6,390 nucleotides of DNA from an uncultured Verrucomicrobiota bacterium (GTDB lineage: Bacteria > Verrucomicrobiota > Kiritimatiellia > RFP12 > UBA3636). A program made the position numbers and the translations under genes. The notes under the pieces were generated by a model. It was not told the DNA's origin. It made no database searches and saw only the letters and a list, made by a program, of their open reading frames with translations. The DNA lies in assembly GCA_946534745.1 (NCBI GenBank), contig CAMNDA010000317.1:1-6390 (forward strand), read 5' to 3'. Below, in pieces: positions 1 to 4,694 of this stretch (its first letter is position 1; every line of letters begins with the position of its first letter).

Positions 1-414
1 CCGCGCCCGTGCCGTCCCGGCGAGGCTCCCGACTACGTGCAGGCCTCGTGCATCCTCCTTCCGCGCGACGTGGTGGAGGCGATCGGCGGGTTCGACGAGG
101 ACTACCGCTTCTTCTTCGAGGACGCCGACCTCTCGCTCCGCGTGCGGAGGCTCGGGCGGACGCTCGCGATCGTGCCCGGAGTGAGGATCTTCCACTACGG
201 CTCGGCGACGATCGGCGCGAACGACGGCCGAAAGGCCGCGTGGTTCCGCACGGGATACCGCATCTTCCTGCGCAAGTGGTACTCCTTCCCGCGCCTGCGC
301 GGGTTGCCGCCCTTCCTCGGGGGTGTCGCGTGGCACCTAGTACACGGCCGATTCGGCCTGGTGGCCGGCTCCGTGCGCGGATACTTCGCTCCCGTTTCCA
401 TCACGAAACGATGA
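1..414 (+). CDS. Glycosyltransferase family 2, C-terminal part (5' end outside window)
   Basis: The frame is open from the first base and ends at TGA 412-414, leaving 137 residues of a truncated protein. Residues 12-50 match the acceptor-side half of GT-A family-2 glycosyltransferases: a hydrophobic segment ending in LLPRDV, then IGGFDEDYRFFFEDADLSLRV. This is the familiar 'GGFDE-F-(Y/F)-ED-DL--R' block, whose ED-D residues take part in acceptor binding and catalysis. The nucleotide-binding half and the DxD motif lie upstream of the window. Enzymes of this rhamnosyltransferase-like subgroup add sugars to O-antigen, capsule or cell-wall glycans on the cytoplasmic side of the membrane; the exact sugar cannot be read here. 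Residues 84-137 are basic and aromatic, as in membrane-apposed tails of the family. The stop overlaps the next start (ATGA 411-414), so the two glycosyltransferases are probably translated in a coupled way. About 93-95% of the third codon positions I sampled are G/C. Confidence 0.88.
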   Translation, partial: PRPCRPGEAPDYVQASCILLPRDVVEAIGGFDEDYRFFFEDADLSLRVRRLGRTLAIVPGVRIFHYGSATIGANDGRKAAWFRTGYRIFLRKWYSFPRLRGLPPFLGGVAWHLVHGRFGLVAGSVRGYFAPVSITKR

Positions 415-1646
415 ACAACACGCCTGTCACCTATTTGCGGAAGCTCCGCGTCTGGGGATGGCGCGGCGTGTTGTCGTATCTGCGCATCCGTGCCGAGGAC
501 GTGCGCAATCGGCGCGATCTTCTCGCGAATGCGCGGCGGCACCGCAACGTGAAGCCGGTGCGAGGGATCACGGTCGTCGCGCCAATCACGCTCCAATACA
601 GCAACAGCAAGACGGTCCGCGACTTCGTCCGGGCGCTCAAGGCGGCGGGGATTCCATTCCAGACGTTCGATACGAACCGCCGTCCGGAGGTACCCGCCGA
701 GGACTATGACGGCATCCTCACGCCGAAGGAGGACTTCGTCGCGACGAAATACGACCACGTGGTCGAGATGTTCAAGAGCCCGTTTCCGGAAGGGCTGGTC
801 CCGTACCGTGCACGCATCGCCTTCTGGGAAGGCGAATCGGGCATGCTCGAGGTGTTTCCCTACCTGGCGAAGCCCGATCCGGTGATCGCGATGTCCGACT
901 TCAACGCGGAGCATTTCCGACGCGAACTGCCCGCGTCGACACCCGTCTTCAAGATCGTCTATCCGCTCCCGCTCGACGTGGCGGGGTTCGACCCGCCGGA
1001 CGAGGTGCGCGCGCGGTTCGGAATCCCGGGCGGTGCGTTCGCGGTCTTCTACAACTTCGATCTCGGTTCCTACTACCGCAAGAACCCCGAGGCGGCGATC
1101 CTCGCCTTCGCTGAGGCCTTTCGCGACGAGTCGCGTGCGCGCCTTGTCTTCAAGCTCAAGTGGGCCGCCGAACACGCGGACAAGGTCGCACGGATGGAGG
1201 CGCTCGCCGCGGAGCTCGGAATCGGTGAGAAACTCGTGCTCGTCCGGGAGTATCTTTCGCGCCGCGACCTCCACGGTCTGGCGAACGCATGCGACGTCTA
1301 CCTCTCTTTGCACCGCGCCGAGGGCTTCGGCATCGGCATTGCGGAGGCGATGCTGCTCGGCAAGCCCGTCGTGGCGACCGACTGGAGCTCGACGACCGAG
1401 TTCTGCCGGCCGGAGCACGCGATTCCCGTGCCGTATAGGATGATTCCGATCAAGCCGGGCGAATACTTCACATCGATGAAGGAATGGGCGGACGCGGACG
1501 TTTCCGCAGCGGCCGCGGCCTTGCGGAAACTGCATGCCGATCCCGCGCTGCGGGCGGAACTCGGTCAGAAGGCGCGCGCGTTCGTGCTGGACCACTTCTC
1601 CGTAGCGGCCGTGAAACGCGACGTTGAAGCGTTTCTGGACGTCTAG
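411..1646 (+). CDS. GT4-type (GT-B fold) glycosyltransferase
   Basis: This 411-residue protein transfers a sugar from a nucleotide-sugar donor, probably during surface-polysaccharide assembly. The C-terminal half is the recognisable part. AVFYNFDLGSYYRKNPEA (211-228) opens the donor-binding Rossmann domain, FKLKW (247-251) supplies basic residues, and YLSRRDLHGLANACDVYLS (281-299) leads to EGFGIGIAE (304-312). That last stretch is the E-x7-E signature of retaining GT4-like enzymes, followed by MLLGKPVVATDWSSTTEF. The N-terminal half is less typical; it begins with a basic, aromatic stretch (residues 7-46) that may touch the membrane. I chose ATG 411 because it forms an ATGA overlap with the upstream glycosyltransferase stop; the same frame is open further upstream but only as antisense-like, arginine-rich sequence. 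No Shine-Dalgarno precedes it. In its first 40 codons about 77% of third positions are G/C, rising to around 88-90% later, a little below hisB. Acceptor and linkage are unknown. Confidence 0.92.
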   Translation: MNNTPVTYLRKLRVWGWRGVLSYLRIRAEDVRNRRDLLANARRHRNVKPVRGITVVAPITLQYSNSKTVRDFVRALKAAGIPFQTFDTNRRPEVPAEDYDGILTPKEDFVATKYDHVVEMFKSPFPEGLVPYRARIAFWEGESGMLEVFPYLAKPDPVIAMSDFNAEHFRRELPASTPVFKIVYPLPLDVAGFDPPDEVRARFGIPGGAFAVFYNFDLGSYYRKNPEAAILAFAEAFRDESRARLVFKLKWAAEHADKVARMEALAAELGIGEKLVLVREYLSRRDLHGLANACDVYLSLHRAEGFGIGIAEAMLLGKPVVATDWSSTTEFCRPEHAIPVPYRMIPIKPGEYFTSMKEWADADVSAAAAALRKLHADPALRAELGQKARAFVLDHFSVAAVKRDVEAFLDV

Positions 1647-2464
1647 GGGCCGGCGACGGCGAAATCCTCTTCCCGCACGATCTGGTCGCGGGACTTGATC
1701 TGGAGTCGTGGGACGCGGCCCATGAAAGAAGCCCACTGGGAGAATGTACTGGGAGGGCCGAGGATGGCGTCGCAGAGTGACATCGCGGTCATGTCGGAGA
1801 CCGGATGACCGGGACCGCGTCGCCAGTCGAGGCCTTCGAAGGCCTCGGCGGGCGGCATCGCGTCCGAAAACAGCAGGAACCGCGTACGGCCGGAATGAAG
1901 CGCGGCGGTCTGCTCCATCCAGCGGCGGTAGTCGGCGGGGGGGTAGAACCACGCGCCTCCGTTGAACTTCGCGTAGTCGGTGAGGCGCATATGGACGGCG
2001 ACGAGGCGGTCCGCGCTCTCGCGCGCGGCGGCGACGCACGCCTCGGCGGGTTCGCGCCACTTCGCGACGGGTCGGAAGAAGCGGCGAATCGCATCGACGT
2101 GCTTGCGCGTCGCCTCGCGGTCGCGGAACGCCCAGGCCCCGCAGAAGAGGACGCGGGTTCGTCTCTCCCGGTCGAGAAAGGGCTCCTCGTCCATGTGGAC
2201 GTCCCCGCCGCCGCGGTCGAGGCCGAAAAGCTCGAACCAGAACGACACCGGCCACCGATGCTTCGCGGCTCCTTTGACACGCGGACCCTTCGACGAAACA
2301 AAGTGCAGAAAGGGCTTCCCTCGCGTGCCCTCGAAATAGCGGTTGTAGGGCCAGAAGGCCAGGTGCCAGTAGGAGCCGCCGTGTTCCTCTACGTGGGCGA
2401 GGAAGTGTGAAGCCAGCAGCAGCCGGTTGCCCATTCGTCCATAGGGGAGTGGCGTAACGATCAT
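1643..2464 (-). CDS. GT11-like glycosyltransferase (alpha-1,2-fucosyltransferase superfamily)
   Basis: The 273-residue product carries the landmarks of GT11 fucosyltransferases and their relatives. GRMGNRL (9-15) corresponds to the N-terminal 'G-(L/M)GNQ' motif. VHMRLTDY (157-164) corresponds to the GDP-fucose-contacting 'HxRRxDY' motif, with Leu-Thr in place of the usual Arg-Gly or Arg-x. FSDA (199-202) and DMTAMSLCDAILGPPSTFSQ (224-243) match the family's 'FSDD' and 'D--LMS-C---I--NSTFSWW' blocks. The first Arg of the HxRR pair is kept (R160) and the second is Leu, so donor preference may differ from GDP-fucose. ATG 2464-2462 overlaps the stop of the LamG gene (ATGA 2464-2461), which fixes the start and implies a two-gene operon. 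The frame continues upstream of this ATG only as antisense to conserved LamG sequence. Its stop shares the palindrome CTAG (1643-1646) with the stop of the convergent GT4 gene. About 77% of third positions in the first 40 codons are G/C, lower than in hisB. Confidence 0.82.
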   Translation of the reverse strand: MIVTPLPYGRMGNRLLLASHFLAHVEEHGGSYWHLAFWPYNRYFEGTRGKPFLHFVSSKGPRVKGAAKHRWPVSFWFELFGLDRGGGDVHMDEEPFLDRERRTRVLFCGAWAFRDREATRKHVDAIRRFFRPVAKWREPAEACVAAARESADRLVAVHMRLTDYAKFNGGAWFYPPADYRRWMEQTAALHSGRTRFLLFSDAMPPAEAFEGLDWRRGPGHPVSDMTAMSLCDAILGPPSTFSQWASFMGRVPRLQIKSRDQIVREEDFAVAGP

Positions 2465-3933
2465 CGAGTGAATTCCGTCTTCGGAACGGACCAGATCTTG
2501 AACTCGTCGATAAGGAAGGGAACGTGTCCGCCGGAGGACCCCCAGCCGTTTGAAGGCGTGGGGAAGGCGAGCTTTGCGAAACGGCCGGGAATGGCTTTCA
2601 GGTGCTTGGCTCCGAACGCGATGGTCTGGCGGCCCTGCGTCGAAAGGGGCTTGCCGTCCAGATAGACCGCCACGACGGCTGGGCCGCCGTCGGGCGCCTT
2701 CGTCCCGGGAAGACCGTCCGCATCCCACGCGACGGCGTAGTGATGCCAGCCGAACGGGTCATCCTGGATTGCATCGTAGGCGCCATGGCCGAAGAACGGA
2801 TTCGTCGCCCACGAGCAGTGATTGACCATGCCGCACAGGCCGCTCATGCCCATGCCGTCATTGGACGTGAACTGCATGTGCGTGGAGCACCACGGCGGCG
2901 TCTCGCCTCTCTCGTGGAGCCAAAGGCCGAAGAATCGAAGGTTGCCTTCGCGAGCGGCGAAGGCGGGCTGCTCCTCGCGCTTTGCCCAGAACTCGATCGT
3001 ACCGCGGGGACCGAGGATGCCGGGTTCGAAATCGACCTCCGCCGCGGGTTGGTCTGCGAAGGTGCGCAGCGCATTGCCCTTCCTGCCGGGCGCGAACGAA
3101 CCGCCGAGGAAGCGGCCGGAAGGGCCGGCGAAGGGAGAGGAGATTGCACTCGGATTGTCGAAGGTGCAATGGTATAGCAATGCTGAATGCTGAGTGCTGA
3201 ACGCTGAATGAGGAGGAACGAAGGAGATGGACGAGACCGCGCGGAGCGGGAGGCGCACGCGACCGAGGAGCGTGTCGAGGACGAAGCGGTCGTGCCTGGG
3301 GGAGAGGGTGGCGGTGAGCGTGTCGCCGTTCGTGAAGGAGACGCGGCTTTGCGAGGTCGCTCCGCGGCCCGGCTCCGCCGCGCCGCGGGCGCCCTCGCGG
3401 CGGCCGGATCTCGCGCCTCCGGCGCTCGGCCCGGCGGGGGAATCGGGCGGAATGAAATCGATTCGCTCGACCTTCGCGAGGTCGATGCGGACGCGGCCGA
3501 GGGTGGGGGAGACGGCGGGGAGGAAGCGCGGGCGGAGGGCGCCCTTGAGGATGGAACCGTCGATTAGGGAAACGGTCGCGCTCAATGGCGAATGCTGAGT
3601 GCTGAATGCTGAATGCTGAATGGCGGCTCCGCCCGGCACGGCGGTCTCTGCGTTCTCCGCGGACTCCGCGTGAGGCTTGGTCTCTGCGGGCTCTGCGTGA
3701 GGAACACCATCGGTCTTGCTGCGCTCGCCAGCTCCCCCAGCGGGGGAGCCAGACTCCGCGGACTCCGCGTGAGCGGTCGGCTCGCTCGGAGAGCTCGCCC
3801 CACCCGCGGCGGGCTCCTGGACCTGGGAAACGGGAGGGACGGTGGCGGGGGCGGCAGGGGCCGGGGCGGCGGGGGAGGGCTCCTCCGCGTGCAGGAGGGC
3901 GGCGGCGAGAATCAGGGGGAGGATCGCTTTCAT
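2461..3933 (-). CDS. Secreted LamG-like protein with duplicated DGS beta motif and repeat-derived linkers
   Basis: The product is 490 residues. Residues 1-16 (MKAILPLILAAALLHA) form a short signal peptide. Residues 17-43 are Pro/Ala-rich. Residues 44-118 are a linker encoded by dispersed repeats (HAESAESGSP, HAEPAETKPHAESAENAE, IQHSAFSTQHSPLS). Two related beta motifs follow at 119-162 and 196-241; each has the pattern 'V-(L/F)--(D/N)G--L...LGRVR(I/L)-L--V--I-F(I/V)PP'. Between them lies an Arg/Gly/Ala linker. A second heptad-repeat peptide (242-251) leads into a LamG/concanavalin-A-like domain, about 253-481, recognised from YHCTFDN, GRKGNAL, GTIEFWAKRE, GWHHYAVAWD, AVYLDGKPL and FLIDEFKIWSV. 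Four cysteines lie in that domain. Such proteins are usually exported and bind carbohydrate or protein at the cell surface; the ligand is unknown and no catalytic motif is visible. ATG 3933 is supported by the signal peptide and a -10 box ending 7 nt upstream. The stop overlaps the GT11-like gene. Confidence 0.85.
   Translation of the reverse strand: MKAILPLILAAALLHAEEPSPAAPAPAAPATVPPVSQVQEPAAGGASSPSEPTAHAESAESGSPAGGAGERSKTDGVPHAEPAETKPHAESAENAETAVPGGAAIQHSAFSTQHSPLSATVSLIDGSILKGALRPRFLPAVSPTLGRVRIDLAKVERIDFIPPDSPAGPSAGGARSGRREGARGAAEPGRGATSQSRVSFTNGDTLTATLSPRHDRFVLDTLLGRVRLPLRAVSSISFVPPHSAFSTQHSALLYHCTFDNPSAISSPFAGPSGRFLGGSFAPGRKGNALRTFADQPAAEVDFEPGILGPRGTIEFWAKREEQPAFAAREGNLRFFGLWLHERGETPPWCSTHMQFTSNDGMGMSGLCGMVNHCSWATNPFFGHGAYDAIQDDPFGWHHYAVAWDADGLPGTKAPDGGPAVVAVYLDGKPLSTQGRQTIAFGAKHLKAIPGRFAKLAFPTPSNGWGSSGGHVPFLIDEFKIWSVPKTEFTR
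3181..3208. repeat. Heptanucleotide array A (4 units)
   Basis: Four consecutive 7-bp units on the plus strand read TGCTGAA, TGCTGAG, TGCTGAA and CGCTGAA. On the coding (minus) strand this is (T/C)TCAGC(A/G) repeated, and it encodes HSAFSTQHSA of the LamG protein. It lies exactly between the second beta motif and the LamG-like domain. Confidence 0.93.
3593..3620. repeat. Heptanucleotide array B (4 units)
   Basis: Four consecutive 7-bp units on the plus strand read TGCTGAG, TGCTGAA, TGCTGAA and TGCTGAA. They encode IQHSAFSTQHS on the minus strand. The unit and the copy number are the same as in array A, 412 bp away, and the orientation is also the same. The array sits immediately before the first beta motif of the LamG protein. 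Confidence 0.93.
3646..3699. repeat. 9-bp periodic tract, part 1 (CTCYGCGNN)
   Basis: Six consecutive 9-bp registers read CTCTGCGTT, CTCCGCGGA, CTCCGCGTG, a degenerate AGGCTTGGT, CTCTGCGGG and CTCTGCGTG. On the minus strand they encode the HAEPAETKPHAESAENAE peptide. Positions 3655-3674 are an exact 20-bp copy of 3754-3773. Confidence 0.85.
3731..3749. repeat. Perfect palindrome, 8-bp arms
   Basis: GCTCCCCC (3731-3738) and GGGGGAGC (3742-3749) are perfect reverse complements separated by AGC. The palindrome lies inside the LamG gene and encodes GSPAGGAG. Its flank (about 3704-3730, reading towards GCTGCGCTCGCCA) resembles REP-type dispersed palindromic elements seen in other bacteria; that resemblance is from memory and untested. 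Confidence 0.75.
3754..3773. repeat. 9-bp periodic tract, part 2
   Basis: Two registers of the 9-bp unit, CTCCGCGGA and CTCCGCGTG, are followed by AG. The 20 bp are identical to 3655-3674. The two copies are 99 bp apart, a multiple of both 9 and 3, so they are read in the same codon phase and both encode HAESAE. Confidence 0.85.
3779..3804. repeat. 26-bp dispersed box, copy 1 (intragenic)
   Basis: The sequence starts GGCTCGCTCGG and ends CTCGCCCCACC. All 26 bp are identical to 4616-4641. Here the box is coding and specifies GGASSPSEP, residues 44-52 of the LamG protein. Confidence 0.92.
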
Positions 3934-3940
3934 GCCGCTG

Positions 3941-3970
3941 ATTCTAGCACAGCGGTCGCTGCGCCCGCAA
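3941..3970 (-). promoter_or_regulatory. Promoter of the LamG-GT11 operon
   Basis: On the minus strand a -35 box TTGCGG (3970-3965) is followed after 18 bp by the extended -10 TGCTAGAAT, whose hexamer TAGAAT occupies 3946-3941. Only 7 nt separate the -10 box from ATG 3933, so transcription should start at or next to the start codon, giving a leaderless mRNA. It mirrors the hisB promoter exactly. Confidence 0.68.
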
Positions 3971-3983
3971 GGCGAGGCCCGGG

Positions 3984-4013
3984 TTGCGCGGCGGCGGGGC
4001 GGCGTGCTAGAAT
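3984..4013 (+). promoter_or_regulatory. hisB: Promoter of hisB
   Basis: A -35 box TTGCGC (3984-3989), an 18-bp spacer and the extended -10 TGCTAGAAT (hexamer TAGAAT 4008-4013) precede hisB. The -10 box ends 7 nt before ATG 4021, which again predicts a leaderless transcript. A GAGG lies only 2 nt before the ATG, too close to act as a normal ribosome binding site. Confidence 0.68.
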
Positions 4014-4020
4014 CGAGGGC

Positions 4021-4611
4021 ATGAAACACCGCACCGCGAAGATCGCGCGCAGGACGCGCGAGACCCAGATCGAAATCGAGCTCGACCTCGACGGCACGGG
4101 CCGGGCCGACGTCGCCACCGGCGTCGGCTTCCTCGACCACATGCTCGAGCTCTTCGCGAAGCACTCGCTCTGCGACCTCACGGCGAAGTGCGAGGGCGAC
4201 GTGCGGGTGGACTACCACCACACGGTCGAGGACCTCGGGCTCGCGCTCGGGTCGGCGCTCGACAAGGCGCTCGGCGACCGCAAGGGGATCCGCCGCTACG
4301 GCTTCTTCCTGCTGCCGATGGACGAGTCGCTCTGCCAGTGCGCGCTCGACTTCGGCGGGCGGCCGTTCCTCGTCTGGTCGACGGAGTGCACGGCGACGTT
4401 CGTGCGCGACTTCGACACGCGCCTCTTCGAGGAGTTCTTCCGCGCGCTCGCGACGAACGCGCGGATGAACCTGCATCTGCGCCACACGGGCGGCAACGAG
4501 GCGCACCACGCCGCGGAGAGCGTCTTCAAGGCGTTCGCCCGCGCCGTGCGCGCGGCGGTCGAGCGGGATCCGCGGGAGACGGGGATCCCGAGCTCGAAGG
4601 GGACGATCTAG
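4021..4611 (+). CDS. hisB: Imidazoleglycerol-phosphate dehydratase
   Basis: This 196-residue enzyme dehydrates imidazole glycerol phosphate to imidazole acetol phosphate in cytoplasmic histidine biosynthesis, using a di-manganese site in a 24-subunit shell. All family signatures are present: GVGFLDHML (34-42), DYHHTVEDLGLALG (64-77), and GGNEAHHAAESVFKAFARA (157-175), ending in SSKGTI. Metal-ligand histidines and glutamates are intact (H40, H66, H67, E70, H162, H163, E166). The length is that of the monofunctional enzyme, without the N-terminal histidinol-phosphatase domain of enteric HisB. It stands alone: the genes on both sides face other ways and are unrelated to histidine synthesis, so it is not in a his operon here. 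ATG 4021 is chosen because MKHRTAKI is the normal family N-terminus and a -10 box ends 7 nt upstream. Codon use is strongly GC3-biased (37 of the first 39 codons end in G or C). Confidence 0.97.
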   Translation: MKHRTAKIARRTRETQIEIELDLDGTGRADVATGVGFLDHMLELFAKHSLCDLTAKCEGDVRVDYHHTVEDLGLALGSALDKALGDRKGIRRYGFFLLPMDESLCQCALDFGGRPFLVWSTECTATFVRDFDTRLFEEFFRALATNARMNLHLRHTGGNEAHHAAESVFKAFARAVRAAVERDPRETGIPSSKGTI

Positions 4612-4615
4612 CGGC

Positions 4616-4641
4616 GGCTCGCTCGGAGAGCTCGCCCCACC
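4616..4641. repeat. 26-bp dispersed box, copy 2 (intergenic)
   Basis: This is a perfect 26-bp match to 3779-3804, in the same orientation. It begins four bases after the hisB stop codon, in the 83-bp spacer between convergent genes. Confidence 0.92.
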
Positions 4642-4653
4642 GGATTCGCGCGC

Positions 4654-4680
4654 GGCTCGGCGGGGACGCCTCGCCCCACC
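4654..4680. repeat. 27-bp variant of the dispersed box
   Basis: The ends are the same as in the 26-bp box (GGCTCG at the left, CTCGCCCCACC at the right), but the centre differs: GCGGGGACGC replaces CTCGGAGAG. The centre can form a small GGCG/CGCC stem at 4659-4670. A third, decayed unit starts at 4687 (GGCTCGGCCTACCGGA) and runs into the stop codon of the TIM-barrel gene. There is no T-run, so I do not call an intrinsic terminator. Confidence 0.8.
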
Positions 4681-4694
4681 GGACGCGGCTCGGC

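Noticed and set aside
195..2255. Long minus-strand open frame across both glycosyltransferases
   Set aside because: It is antisense to conserved glycosyltransferase motifs, with composition dominated by Arg and Pro and no recognisable domain.
2602..3177. Plus-strand frame of about 190 codons inside the LamG gene
   Set aside because: The minus strand encodes a clear LamG-like domain here. The plus frame has no start signal and no domain.
3210..3216. AGGAGG-like ribosome binding site on the plus strand after heptad array A
   Set aside because: It is antisense within the LamG gene, and no credible plus-strand gene follows.
3360..3450. GC-rich Arg/Gly/Ala linker between the two beta motifs as a fifth repeat element
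   Set aside because: It looks low-complexity and could be a decayed repeat, but I find no second copy in the window.
3181..3620. CRISPR array
   Set aside because: The repeats are 7 bp without spacers, and the two arrays lie within an open reading frame; there are no cas genes.
4564..4590. Inverted repeat CGGGATCC/GGATCCCG as a hisB terminator
   Set aside because: The arms are perfect but lie in the last hisB codons, the 11-nt loop is long and no T-run follows. The sequence is accounted for by codons for the normal HisB C-terminus.
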